The notes beneath the pieces are model-generated. The model saw nothing but the letters and a program-made list of their open reading frames with translations. It had not been told where the DNA came from and ran no database searches. A program made the translations under genes and the position numbers. Of a DNA stretch of 64,000 nt, positions 27,104 to 35,969 are shown piece by piece; position 1 is the stretch's first letter; each line of letters opens with the position of its first letter. The stretch is from Streptomyces lydicus (GTDB lineage Bacteria > Actinomycetota > Actinomycetes > Streptomycetales > Streptomycetaceae): the NCBI RefSeq assembly GCF_000717345.1, contig NZ_JNZA01000040.1, positions 1-64,000 on the forward strand, read 5' to 3'.

Positions 27104-27799
27104 TCAGGCCGGCTGCGGCAGCGTCAGCAGCCGGCCCACCAGGTCCGCGAACATCCCGTCCGCCGGCTCGTCGGCCAGCATCCGCCGGACCACCGCGGCC
27201 ATCTCGTCGTCGTACGCGGCGCTCACCGCCGCCAGCGCCGCGAAGTCGTGCACGAGCTGGCGCTCCAGCTCCCCTCGGGGAATGCGGCGCCCGTCCAGCC
27301 ACAGCAGCGCGGTGGTCTCGGCCAGGGAGATCCACGAGCGCACCACCATCTCCAGCCGCGGCGCGGGCGCGGGGACGCCGAGGTGGGCGACGATCTGCTC
27401 GTACGCGGCCTGGCGGACACCGTCGATCATCGCGCCGGTCCGCGTCGAGCCGATGGCCGGGCCGCCGCGCATCAGCGCGAAGAAGCCGGGGCCGTGCTCG
27501 TCGACGAAGTCGAAGAACCGTTCCATCACCCGCAACAGCCGGGCGCCGAGCGGGCCTTCGTGCGGCTCGACGAACCGGGCGGTCAGCTCCTCGGCGGCCC
27601 GCCGCAGCGCGGCCTCGTAGAGCTGCTGCTTGCCCGGGAAGTAGTGGTAGACCAACGGCCGCGAGATACCGGCCGCCTCGGCGATCTCGTCGATCGACAC
27701 GTCCTCGGGGGAGCGGTGGCTGAACAGGTCGAGGGCGACCGCGATCAGCTGATCGCGTCGTTCCTCGACGCCCATCCTGCGGCGCGCCCCGGTCGTCAT
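27104..27799 (-). CDS. TetR-family regulator
   Basis: A 231-residue TetR protein with HTH AAGISRPLVYHYFPGKQQLYEAAL (helix pair at about residues 32-60) and a C-terminal domain with RFFDFVDEHGPGFFALM and VVRSWISLAETTALLWLDG. It lies 35 bp downstream of the ferredoxin reductase gene on the same strand, so it probably regulates the reductase/PF10118 pair. ATG 27799 is used. MGVEERR, 8 codons later, is the alternative. Confidence 0.9.
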   Translation of the reverse strand: MTTGARRRMGVEERRDQLIAVALDLFSHRSPEDVSIDEIAEAAGISRPLVYHYFPGKQQLYEAALRRAAEELTARFVEPHEGPLGARLLRVMERFFDFVDEHGPGFFALMRGGPAIGSTRTGAMIDGVRQAAYEQIVAHLGVPAPAPRLEMVVRSWISLAETTALLWLDGRRIPRGELERQLVHDFAALAAVSAAYDDEMAAVVRRMLADEPADGMFADLVGRLLTLPQPA

Positions 27800-27834
27800 G
27801 CGGCCACCATAACCACCCGGGGCGCGGCGCGGAA

Positions 27835-28932
27835 TCACAGGTCCAGCACGAGCCCGGTGCCGCCCCGCGCCCGGGAGACGCAGATCAGCAGGGAGTCGGC
27901 GCGCTCGGCGTCGGTCAGCAGCTCGTCGCGGTGCTCCACCTCGCCGGCCAGCACCCGCTGCTGGCAGGTGCCGCAGAACCCCCGCTCACAGGAGTACGGC
28001 AGATCCGGCAGCGCCTGCTCGCGGATCGCCCGCAGCACGCTGGTGTCCGCGGCCACCTCGACCGTCCGGCCGGTGCGGCGCAACTCCACCTCGAACGGCA
28101 CGTCCTCACCGGCGGCCGCGGGGGCGGCCGGCGCGAAGCGCTCGGTGTGCAGCGTCAGGCCCTCGGGCCCCTCCGGCAGCAGGGCCGCCACCGCGTCCAT
28201 CAGCGGTTCCGGGCCGCAGCAGTACACCGCCGCGTGCGGCGGCGCCCCGGCGAGCAGTGCGGCCAGGTCAGGACGGCCGTCCTCGTCCTCGGCGACCACC
28301 GTCACCCGGTCCGCGCCGGCCCCCGCCAGCTTCTCGATCTCCGCCAGGAACGGCATCGAGGCCCGCGAACGCCCCCCGTACAGCAGCCGCCACGGCACCC
28401 CCTCCCGCTCGGCCTGCCGCACCATCGGCAGGATCGGGGTGATGCCGATGCCGCCCGCGACGAAGACGTACGCAGGGCTGTCGCGGAGCGGGAAGCGGTT
28501 GCGCGGCCCGCGGACCTCCACCTCGGTGCCCTCGTGCAGCTGCTCGTGCACCTCCCGCGAACCGCCCCGGCCGTCCTCGATCAGCCGGGCGGCGACGGTG
28601 TACGCTCCGGGCGTCGCGGGGTCACCGCACAGCGAGTACTGGCGCACGGTCCCCGACGGCAGCACCAGGTCGAGGTGCGCGCCGGGCTCCCACCCCGGCA
28701 GCCCCGCCCCCTCCAGGCGCAGCCGCACCACGCCCTCGGCCTCCTCCGTGCGCTCCACGACCGTCAGCCGCCGGGTTCCCGTGCCGCCCGCGCCGCGCCG
28801 GCCCCGGCCGGAGACGGGTTCGGCCAGCGCCGGCATCGGCCACAGCGGCGACGCCTGCACCCGGCGGCGCAGCGCCCTCCGGACGACCAGCGCCGCCGCG
28901 CCGACCACCAGCACGGTGCGAATCCGGGGCAT
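27835..28932 (-). CDS. ferredoxin-NADP reductase-like oxidoreductase with 2Fe-2S domain
   Basis: A 365-residue phthalate dioxygenase reductase/VanB-type protein. Order: N-terminal hydrophobic stretch, FAD/FMN domain (RQYSLCG), NAD domain (AGGIGITPILPM, YCCGPEPLMDAV), and C-terminal plant-type ferredoxin with CERGFCGTC and a distant fourth Cys in LLICVSRA. It passes electrons from NAD(P)H to a partner oxygenase. Its start lies one base after the stop of the PF10118-type gene, so the two are an operon, and the TetR gene follows. Confidence 0.92.
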   Translation of the reverse strand: MPRIRTVLVVGAAALVVRRALRRRVQASPLWPMPALAEPVSGRGRRGAGGTGTRRLTVVERTEEAEGVVRLRLEGAGLPGWEPGAHLDLVLPSGTVRQYSLCGDPATPGAYTVAARLIEDGRGGSREVHEQLHEGTEVEVRGPRNRFPLRDSPAYVFVAGGIGITPILPMVRQAEREGVPWRLLYGGRSRASMPFLAEIEKLAGAGADRVTVVAEDEDGRPDLAALLAGAPPHAAVYCCGPEPLMDAVAALLPEGPEGLTLHTERFAPAAPAAAGEDVPFEVELRRTGRTVEVAADTSVLRAIREQALPDLPYSCERGFCGTCQQRVLAGEVEHRDELLTDAERADSLLICVSRARGGTGLVLDL

Positions 28933-28933
28933 C

Positions 28934-29848
28934 TCAGGCTCCTCCGGTCGTACGGGCCTCGGCCGCGGTCGCGGCGGGGGATCCGGCGAGGTAGGCAGCG
29001 GCCTGCGCGGTGCTGCCGTGCCGCGAGGGGTGGTACGCCTGGCTCAGGTACTGCGGGATGGAGCGTGCCATGGCCCCCGCGGTGGGCAGCACGCCCTCCC
29101 GTCCGCCGCGCAGGAACTCCCGGAACCGCGCCCGGCCGTCGAGCAGCGTGGGGTCGTGCTCCATGAAGAAGCGGACGCCGCGCTGCCACAGGAACACCAG
29201 CGCGCTGAACGCGGTGGCCCAGGTCCGCACCCGTCGCCGGTAGCCGCCGTCGAGGTGCACGAACAGGTCGAAGGCGACCGAGCGGTGCTCGACCTCCTCG
29301 GCGCCGTGCCAGCGCAGCAGGTCGAGCATCGTCGGATCGGCGCCCCGGGCGTCCAGCGCCTCGGCGTTGAGCACCCAGTCGCCCAGGAACGCGGTGTAGT
29401 GCTCGATCGCGGCGATCAGCGCCACCCGCTCCAGCAGCCACCACTCCCGCGCCCGGCCCGGCGGCAGGGTGCGGTCGCCGAGCAGCTTCTCGAAGAACCA
29501 GTCCACCTGCGCGGTGTACGGCGTCGGGTCGAGGCCCTGCGCCGCCAGGTGCGGCAGCACGTCGTCGTGCGCCTGCGAGTGCATCGCCTCCTGCCCGATG
29601 AACCCGAGGACGTCCGCGCGCAGTTGCGGATCGCGGATGGCGGGCAGCACCTGCTTGTAGACGTGCACGAACCAGCGCTCGCCGGCCGGCAGCAGCAGGT
29701 GCAGCACATTGATCGTGTGGGTGCTGGCGGGGTCGCCGGGAATCCAGTGCAGCGGGGTGTCCGCCCAGTCGAAGGCGACGTTGCGGGCCTTCAGCGGGGT
29801 GTGCTCGGACGCGGCCGGCTGGGGCCGCAACGAGGCCGTATTAGACAT
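28934..29848 (-). CDS. PF10118-type metal-dependent hydrolase-like protein
   Basis: A 304-residue helical protein with a diiron/ferritin-like set of metal ligands: FIGQEAMHSQAHDD, ERVALIAAIEHYTAFLGDW and WHGAEEVEHRSVAFD. This matches the family annotated as metal-dependent hydrolase (PF10118), but the E/H spacing looks more like a diiron oxygenase. Being co-encoded with a ferredoxin reductase supports an oxygenase-like role, perhaps a fatty-acid or lipid hydroxylation or desaturation. The ATG at 29848 is chosen to begin MSNTASL. Confidence 0.85.
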   Translation of the reverse strand: MSNTASLRPQPAASEHTPLKARNVAFDWADTPLHWIPGDPASTHTINVLHLLLPAGERWFVHVYKQVLPAIRDPQLRADVLGFIGQEAMHSQAHDDVLPHLAAQGLDPTPYTAQVDWFFEKLLGDRTLPPGRAREWWLLERVALIAAIEHYTAFLGDWVLNAEALDARGADPTMLDLLRWHGAEEVEHRSVAFDLFVHLDGGYRRRVRTWATAFSALVFLWQRGVRFFMEHDPTLLDGRARFREFLRGGREGVLPTAGAMARSIPQYLSQAYHPSRHGSTAQAAAYLAGSPAATAAEARTTGGA

Positions 29849-29930
29849 GGCGTCAATGTACTGGCGGGTAAGGAATGCCGGTACCCCTCGGGCGCCGAAA
29901 GTTGCCGCCGCCGGCCCGCCGCCGGACCCG

Positions 29931-29965
29931 CCGTCAGGGGCCTGGCCGCACGACACCCCTGACGG
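29931..29965. terminator. hairpin terminator
   Basis: CCGTCAGGGG pairs with CCCCTGACGG around a 15-nt loop, just after the stop of the leftward gene at 29973. Confidence 0.65.
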
Positions 29966-29972
29966 CGCCCCG

Positions 29973-31940
29973 CTATCGCAGCGCCTCGACCGTCCGGCCG
30001 TTCGCCAGCCGCCCCGCCAGCTCCGCGCGGTCGCCCGCCTTCGCCGGGAGCGACAGCAGCCGGCCGGGCGCCTGCCCCCGCACCCCGCCCGTCGCGGTGA
30101 TCGACGTGACCTGCTCGCTGCCCGCCGCCAGCAGCCACCACGAGCCGGCCGGCGACTTCCACAACACGCCGGCCAGCGCCTTCGGCGACCGCGGCCCGCA
30201 GGCCGTACCGCCGTCGGCGCGGGCCACCACCGACCCGGTCGCGTACGGCTGCCCGCTCGGCGCCGGCGCCTGGATCTGCGCCGTCGTCCGGCTGCCCGCA
30301 CCGCGCCAGGTCTCCGCGCGGGTACACAGCCACGCCGCGCTGCCCGCCGCCCCCGGCAGCGGCTGCTCGGCGAACTTCCAGGAGTTCACCGTCCGCACGC
30401 CCTGCCCGCGGACCGTCGCGAGCTGGCAGGCGGTACGCGCCCAGGCCGTCCTGGCCTGCCGGGAGCGCACCTCACCCGGCCTGCGCGGGGAGCCGTACGT
30501 CAGCCGGGCCGGGGTCAGCTCACCCAGATCCGTCAGGAGGCGGCCGCCCATGCGCAGCGCCGGCCAGCCGGTGCAGGTGTCGGCGGCCTGCGGCATGGGC
30601 ACCGGCCCGGTCAGCCCGCTCGCGTCGATCGGCACCGGCTGCCCCGCGGCGTCCGGCTTCAACAGGTCGACCTGGCGCGCCGACGTCACCCAGGGCGCGG
30701 CCAGATAGCGGACGTTGCCCTGCGTACGGCCCGCCACCAGGGCGCTCGCCGAGTCCGCCGCCGCACCGTCGGTCCGGGCGAAGTCCAGCGCCGCGCCCGT
30801 CCCGTCGGCCTGGCCCTCGCCGTCCGCCGCCTCCGCGTAGCGCACCACCCGCAGGCCGTCATGGAAGATCACCACGACCGCGTGGTCCACCACGCCCGCG
30901 AACAGCAGCTGGGCCGGCCCGGCGGCCGGGCCGGCCGGGGTGCCGGGCGTCGCCGAGACCTGGACACCGGCGCCCGGCCTGGCCCACACGGCCAGCGCGC
31001 GGCGCAGCAGCGCCCGGTCGTGGACCCGGTCGCCGCGGGCCGGCCAGGCGGCGAAGTCCTGCCGGGCGGTGGTCTTCCAGGCGGTCGCCGAGGTCACCGT
31101 CAATTTGCCCGGATCCAGGGCCGCTTCGGCCGCCGGGTTCCGGGCGTAGGGCGGGGCGGCGGCGCCGTCCGGGCCCCAGCCGTCGCCCGGCAGCCCCAGC
31201 AGCGCCCCGCACACCAGCACCGCGACGCCCGCCGCCAGCACCGCCCGGCCGTGCTGCCGCCGCCGGATCAGATCCGTCGGCCGGGCCTGCAGCGCGCACG
31301 GGTCGAACTCCGGCGACTCCAGCAGCGAACGGTCCCGGCTGCCGGCCGGCGTCTCGGCCTGCTCCGCCTCCTCCAGCGCCTCCCGGGGGTGCGCCACCCC
31401 CGCGGCCTCCAGCACCCGCCGGGCCTCCGGCGCGCTCAGCCGCTCCAGATCGCGTAGCACGAACGCCGCCCTGGCCGGTGCGGTCAGCGCCGACAGCGCC
31501 TGGTCCAGGGCGAGTTCATCGGCGCCACCGGCGCGCGGGAACAGCCGCAGCCCCCACACCTGCGGCAGCAGCGGCGGCGGGGCGGGCAGCCGGCGGGCGC
31601 GGCCGGCGGCGAGCGCGGCGCGCAGGACCCGCAGCCGTACGAAGGCGTAGCCCGGGTCGATGACCGCCTCGGCGCCGGCCCGCTGCGAGGGCAGGCCGAG
31701 CCCGTGGGCGGCGGCGCGCTGGCGCGGCAGGGTGCGCTGCACCACGCCGTGTGCGGCCAGCACCCGGCGGCTGCGGCTCCGCCCGGCCGGCAGGACGAGG
31801 TAGGCCAGCCGGACCAGCCGGGGGTAGTGCTCGACCAGCGCCGCCTCGGCCTGCTCGACGTCGATGACATCACCGAAGTCGTCGAGGCCGCCGGGGGAGG
31901 GGCGGTCCGGACGCGTGGAGGTCGCCTGCTGCTGTTTCAC
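29973..31940 (-). CDS. membrane protein with sigma-factor-like N-terminus
   Basis: A 655-residue protein. Residues about 30-60 (AALVEHYPRLVRLAYLVLP) resemble sigma region 2.1-2.2, and residues about 150-190 (LSALTAPARAAFVLRDLERLSAPEARRVLE) resemble region 4 of ECF factors, but the promoter-recognition helix is degenerate. One transmembrane segment (AVLAAGVAVLVCGALLGLPG) is followed by an extracytoplasmic domain of about 400 residues of unknown fold. It would be a membrane-tethered sigma-like or sensor protein. It is monocistronic, leftward, with no anti-sigma gene adjacent. Confidence 0.75.
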   Translation of the reverse strand: MKQQQATSTRPDRPSPGGLDDFGDVIDVEQAEAALVEHYPRLVRLAYLVLPAGRSRSRRVLAAHGVVQRTLPRQRAAAHGLGLPSQRAGAEAVIDPGYAFVRLRVLRAALAAGRARRLPAPPPLLPQVWGLRLFPRAGGADELALDQALSALTAPARAAFVLRDLERLSAPEARRVLEAAGVAHPREALEEAEQAETPAGSRDRSLLESPEFDPCALQARPTDLIRRRQHGRAVLAAGVAVLVCGALLGLPGDGWGPDGAAAPPYARNPAAEAALDPGKLTVTSATAWKTTARQDFAAWPARGDRVHDRALLRRALAVWARPGAGVQVSATPGTPAGPAAGPAQLLFAGVVDHAVVVIFHDGLRVVRYAEAADGEGQADGTGAALDFARTDGAAADSASALVAGRTQGNVRYLAAPWVTSARQVDLLKPDAAGQPVPIDASGLTGPVPMPQAADTCTGWPALRMGGRLLTDLGELTPARLTYGSPRRPGEVRSRQARTAWARTACQLATVRGQGVRTVNSWKFAEQPLPGAAGSAAWLCTRAETWRGAGSRTTAQIQAPAPSGQPYATGSVVARADGGTACGPRSPKALAGVLWKSPAGSWWLLAAGSEQVTSITATGGVRGQAPGRLLSLPAKAGDRAELAGRLANGRTVEALR

Positions 31941-32027
31941 GTTCGGTGAAACGAGTGAATCCTGTGATGGTCACCGGCCCTCACCCGCGTGCCCTGACGG
32001 GTGGCGGCACGGCGTCCGGACACGGCC

Positions 32028-32061
32028 GCGGCCACCGCGGTACGCCTGCCGCGGTGGCCGC
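32028..32061. terminator. hairpin terminator
   Basis: GCGGCCACCGCGG pairs with CCGCGGTGGCCGC around 8 nt, just downstream of the leftward DUF397 gene at 32084. Confidence 0.75.
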
Positions 32062-32083
32062 ACGACCAACTTCGGTGCCCCGT

Positions 32084-32314
32084 CTACTGCTTGAGGTCGA
32101 ACTCGCCGTCCCGCGCGCCGAGCACGAAGGCGCGCCACTCCGCCTCGGTGTAGCGCAGTACCACATCGGGTTCGGTGGAGTTGCGCATCGCCACCGCGCC
32201 GCGCTCCAGGAAAGCGATCTCCACGGCCTCCTCGGTGTCGCCGGGGGCGCGCTGCCAGGTGGCGTCGGAGATGTCGAGGGCGTAGAGCCACTCCTTCTCA
32301 GCTGCGGCACTCAT
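32084..32314 (-). CDS. solitary DUF397 protein
   Basis: A 76-residue DUF397 protein (ISDATWQRAPG, VEIAFLERGAVAMRNSTEPD, LRYTEAEWRAFVLGARDGEFD). Unlike the 16989 gene it has a single unit and no XRE partner beside it. It is flanked by a terminator downstream and the GH89 gene's end 64 bp upstream. Confidence 0.9.
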   Translation of the reverse strand: MSAAAEKEWLYALDISDATWQRAPGDTEEAVEIAFLERGAVAMRNSTEPDVVLRYTEAEWRAFVLGARDGEFDLKQ

Positions 32315-32378
32315 ACCGTGATCCCCTCGCTCGTGGTCCGTTCCGGCCGTGGGCCGTGCCGGTCAGCGTACGCGGTGG

Positions 32379-35300
32379 TCAGGTGAGCTTCCAGCGGCCG
32401 AACTCGGCCGTACCGCGGTCCCCGGTACCCGAGTTGGCGGCCGACTGGTGCAGCCCGGCGTCCTGCCGGACGGCGGCTCCCGGGACGCTCACGGTGCCGA
32501 CCTCCCGCCAGCTGTCACCGCCGTCGGTGGAGCAGGATCCCGTGTACGTGCCGCCGTTCGTGCCGTCCCGGCCGCGCGTCAGACGCAGCAGTACGGGCGC
32601 GGTGCCGCCGGTGATCCGCCGGTAGGTGTCCAGCGTGCCGTCGCCGTTGGCGTCGTACGACAGCACGATGCCGTTGGCGGGCGTCACCGAGAGGTTGACG
32701 AAGCCCAGGGGGTCCGGCGCGCCCCCGCCGGCGAGGCGGTTGCGGACGACGATGCCGGCCCGGGCCCAGGGGCCGGTGGCGTCCTGCCGGGTCACCTCGA
32801 CCGTCACCGAGCCGCCGGCGGCCAGCGCGCCCGGCCGGTAGACCGCCCCGAACTCCGCGGTGGCCTTCCACAGGTCGGCGCCCGCGCCGTTGATCGCGAA
32901 CCGGTCGTCCAGCTGCCCGAACACCGCCGCGTTCGTCGTCACCGTCGCCAGGCCCGGGGCCAGCGGCCCGGCCACGAAGAGCGTGCCGGACCGCGCGGCC
33001 CGCACCCGCGGCTCACCCTTCGGCCCGTAGTCCACGGTGAGGTCGTACGGCAGCGGGCGCAGCGGCGCGTCGAGGGGGCCGGGCGGCGCGGTGACCCGCC
33101 AACGGGCCTCGCCGGTGCCGCCGGGCGGGACGGACGGCAGGGACACCGGGCCGGCGGCGGTGGCGTCCACGCCGCGCAGCGCGAAGTCGACCCGGCCCGT
33201 CGCGCGCAGCCCGTTGACGTTGCGCAGCGCCGCGGCGACGGTGGCCCGGCCGCCCGGCGGCAGCCCGGCCGGGGACGCGGTGACCGTCACCGTGCCCTGG
33301 TAGGGAGCGGTGGCGAGGGCGTCGTGCACCCGCTGCGCCGTGCGGTGCGCCTCGGCGGTGGGCCGCAGCGGATAGTCGTTGCGCGCACGGGTCCAGGGCT
33401 CCTCCCTGGCGTACCAGTCGAAGGCCCCGGGCGGCCGGTCCGCCGCCAGCGCGTCCGCCAGCTCGTCCAGATACGCCCGCCACTGCGGGAGGTGGACGTC
33501 GCCGATCAGGCCGTGCCAGTCGCGGTTGGCGTAGTTGGCGAGCGCACCACCGTCGGCGGTGGGACGGTCGGCCCAGGTGGTGACCAGCGCCCGGGCGCTG
33601 TGCTCCAGCTGAGCCGCCTCCCCGGGCCCGGACGCCATGGCCCTGGCGTCGGCCAGCCACGGCCCGAGCAGGAACTGCCGGTGCGCGCCGGTGACCTCCT
33701 CGCTCAGCCGCATCAGCCGCAGCCACAGCGAGGACAGCGCACCGAAGGCGGCCCGGTCCTTGCGCCGGTAGGCGTCCTGCAGCTGCCCGATCAGCTGCCA
33801 GGAACGGTTCGCCAGCGCCTGCCGCGCGGCGTCGGTCAGATCGTGCCGGTAGGCGTCGCTGCCGCGCAGCGCCGGGCGGACGGCGAGCAGCGCGGCGAAC
33901 GCGGTGTCGAAGGCCGCCGGGTCGAACGCCGGGGTGTGGGTGGCGTAGACGGTGCCCGACCGGGCGGCCAGGTCGGGCCGGGCGGCGAACACCGAGTCGT
34001 GCGGCCGGCCGTCCTTGCTGGCGATCTCGTACGCACTCGTGCGGAGCGCGGCGAACGCGTCCCGGGCCCGCCCGTCGCGGCCGCCGTACCGCAGCTCGGC
34101 GTACCCGTCGAACCACGCCACGCGGTCCACCGGGCGCTCCCGCCAGGCCAGTTCGCTGAACAGCTCGAAGGCCGCCGGGTCGCGTTCGGCGGCCTCCGGC
34201 ATGTACGCGGTGCCGACGAGCCGGCTGCCCGGCTTGTCACGCCAGGCCGTGAAGCGCTCGGCCCAGATGTGCGTCTTCGCGCCGATCGTGGTGCGCCCGC
34301 CGAAGTTGGGGATCGACCCGAAGGCGTACGGCACCCCGCCCCAGTCCCGCTCCCGGTCGGTGACCGCGTCCAGGTCGCTGAGCCCGTCCACGATCAGCAT
34401 CCGGTCGTGGTCGACGGCGTCCAGCAGATCGCGCCGCGGATTGTTCTGCCAGCCCAGGATCACCCAGGTGGCGCCCGGCCGGGCGGTGCGCAGCGCCCGT
34501 TCCACCGCCCGCGCGGCCGCCGGCACCGGAACGTCCCCCGGGTCGCCGCCCTCGTGCAGCAGATCCATCTTGAAGTGCTGTGCGGTGCCCAGGAGTTGCT
34601 CCTGATGGCGGTAGAAGGCGGCGGCGACCCGGCCGAACGCCTCCGTCCGCGGATCGAGCCAGTCCGGCCGCTTCAGCCCCGACCAGGTGCCCTGCGGAAC
34701 GGTCCTGGCCCCGGGATTCCGGGCGGCGAACCCGTCCGGGACGGTACCGAAGTAGCCGGGCAGCACCGGCCGCATCCCCAGCGCCCGCAGCCGGTCACAG
34801 ATCCTCCGCCCCAACTCGGCGCGCTTGCCGAGCAGTTCGGCGCTCACCGGCCCGCCGTAGCCGCTCATGTTCTGGAGCAGCCACCACGGCTGGTGCGAGG
34901 GCGCCGGGAGCCAGCCGCGGGCCTCGGCGTCGGAGTACCCGAAACCGGTCAGCAGCCGGTGGTAGACGGCCTCGGCACCCGGGGTGACCAGCACCTCGTT
35001 CACCCCGTGCAGCGCCAGCACGTCGATCAGCCGCTCCCAGCGCGGCCAGTTCGCGTACGGGGCGGTGTACCCGTCGTGGGTGTCGTTGAGGGCGAAGCGG
35101 TGCGGCAGCGCGGTGGCGCGCTCGACGGGCGAGTCCGGCGCGGGTAGCCGCGCCGGCAGCCGGAGCTGCTCCCCGGCCCAGGACAGATGCGCCCGGCAGG
35201 TGTATTTGAGGTACCAGTTGACGCCGGTCAGCAGCACCGCCGGGGTGGTGCCGGCCACGGTGATCCGCCCCTCCGCCCCCGAGACCCGGAAGCGGTCGGT

Positions 35301-35498
35301 ACCGCCCTCCCCGGCCAGCGGCACCAGCGCGAACTGCTCGGCGTGCCCCGGGAGCAGCCGCTCCAGGGCCGCTCGCGCGGGCGCGGTGTCCCACGCCCCG
35401 CGCTCCGCCCGGCCCGCGGCGAACGCGTTCCCGCCGAACGCTGCTCCCGCGATCGCCCCGGCTGTGCCCAACAACGCCCGTCGCGACGGATGGCCCAT
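32379..35498 (-). CDS. secreted GH89-family alpha-N-acetylglucosaminidase-like enzyme
   Basis: A 1039-residue exported protein. Twin-arginine-type signal (SRRALLGTAGAIAGAAF, Arg6-Arg7) with Ala-rich cleavage region. Then NAGLU-type domains: N-terminal mixed domain (LLTGVNWYLKYTCRAHLSWAG), TIM barrel (YANWPRWERLIDVLALHGVN, WWLLQNMSGYGGPV, HFKMDLLHEGGDPGD, WVILGWQNNPRRDLL), helical C-terminal domain (SYEL-type: ALANRSWQLIGQLQDAY). About 250 further residues include a Big/F5-8-like beta region. It would remove alpha-linked GlcNAc from glycans. The ATG lies 16 bp from the edge of repeat copy B. Confidence 0.88.
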   Translation of the reverse strand: MGHPSRRALLGTAGAIAGAAFGGNAFAAGRAERGAWDTAPARAALERLLPGHAEQFALVPLAGEGGTDRFRVSGAEGRITVAGTTPAVLLTGVNWYLKYTCRAHLSWAGEQLRLPARLPAPDSPVERATALPHRFALNDTHDGYTAPYANWPRWERLIDVLALHGVNEVLVTPGAEAVYHRLLTGFGYSDAEARGWLPAPSHQPWWLLQNMSGYGGPVSAELLGKRAELGRRICDRLRALGMRPVLPGYFGTVPDGFAARNPGARTVPQGTWSGLKRPDWLDPRTEAFGRVAAAFYRHQEQLLGTAQHFKMDLLHEGGDPGDVPVPAAARAVERALRTARPGATWVILGWQNNPRRDLLDAVDHDRMLIVDGLSDLDAVTDRERDWGGVPYAFGSIPNFGGRTTIGAKTHIWAERFTAWRDKPGSRLVGTAYMPEAAERDPAAFELFSELAWRERPVDRVAWFDGYAELRYGGRDGRARDAFAALRTSAYEIASKDGRPHDSVFAARPDLAARSGTVYATHTPAFDPAAFDTAFAALLAVRPALRGSDAYRHDLTDAARQALANRSWQLIGQLQDAYRRKDRAAFGALSSLWLRLMRLSEEVTGAHRQFLLGPWLADARAMASGPGEAAQLEHSARALVTTWADRPTADGGALANYANRDWHGLIGDVHLPQWRAYLDELADALAADRPPGAFDWYAREEPWTRARNDYPLRPTAEAHRTAQRVHDALATAPYQGTVTVTASPAGLPPGGRATVAAALRNVNGLRATGRVDFALRGVDATAAGPVSLPSVPPGGTGEARWRVTAPPGPLDAPLRPLPYDLTVDYGPKGEPRVRAARSGTLFVAGPLAPGLATVTTNAAVFGQLDDRFAINGAGADLWKATAEFGAVYRPGALAAGGSVTVEVTRQDATGPWARAGIVVRNRLAGGGAPDPLGFVNLSVTPANGIVLSYDANGDGTLDTYRRITGGTAPVLLRLTRGRDGTNGGTYTGSCSTDGGDSWREVGTVSVPGAAVRQDAGLHQSAANSGTGDRGTAEFGRWKLT

Positions 35499-35514
35499 GC
35501 GGGCCAGTATTGCG

Positions 35515-35831
35515 GCCTCCCACGTTGTTGTCTGCGGCGCCGTGGGTGTTTCTCGCCGTTGCGCCTGCGGCGGGCCGGGTGGTGGAAAAGGCCGGTGGGG
35601 GCGGGCGTCTTACTGACGCTAGCCCCCACCGGCCTTCAACTTTCTCCCCCGCGGGAGGGGCCGCGCCGCAGGACGAAGTCCGGAGGAGCGGCACCGCACC
35701 CAACAACAACCCAGCCCGCCGCAGGCGCAACGGAGAGACGACACACGGCGGGAAAGCCGACAACGTGCGGGGCGCCGCAAAGCGCAACGGCGAGCAACAC
35801 CCACGGCGGGACAGACAAAAACGTGGGAAGC
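35515..35831. repeat. dispersed intergenic repeat, copy B (full-length form)
   Basis: A 317-bp element. The left arm (35515 to about 35586) starts GCCTCCCACG and is an imperfect inverted copy of the right end, which finishes CGTGGGAAGC, with about 48-70 bp pairing. A central GGCCGGTGGGGG hairpin, a CTTTCTCCCCC/GGGAGGGG segment and two tandem units of 57-bp period (CGCAACGG at 35726 and 35783) follow. The middle and right parts match 6878-7132 closely, including ACCCAACAACAACCC and CGGGAAAGCCGACAACGTGCG. There is no ORF and no obvious target duplication. Confidence 0.9.
35588..35636. terminator. central hairpin of repeat copy B
   Basis: AAGGCCGGTGGGGGC pairs with GCCCCCACCGGCCTT around a loop of about 19 nt. 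Unlike copy A, it lies between divergent genes, so a terminator role is less expected here and it may insulate the two promoters. Confidence 0.6.
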
Positions 35832-35969
35832 CCAGAATTCCGCCGAGGCTCATCCAATCGATCCCTCCGCTTCACGCGGTCGGCCGGGGCGCCCGGGAAC
35901 AGTCTGGCGCGTAGAGAAGGGCCAGGTCAGCCCCCGGCAGTCCCTCCCCACTCCCCATGGAGCGCTCCC

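Noticed and set aside
35700..35831. Tandem units of about 57 bp as a CRISPR array
   Set aside because: There are only two imperfect units per copy, no unique spacers and no cas genes. They belong to the dispersed repeat.
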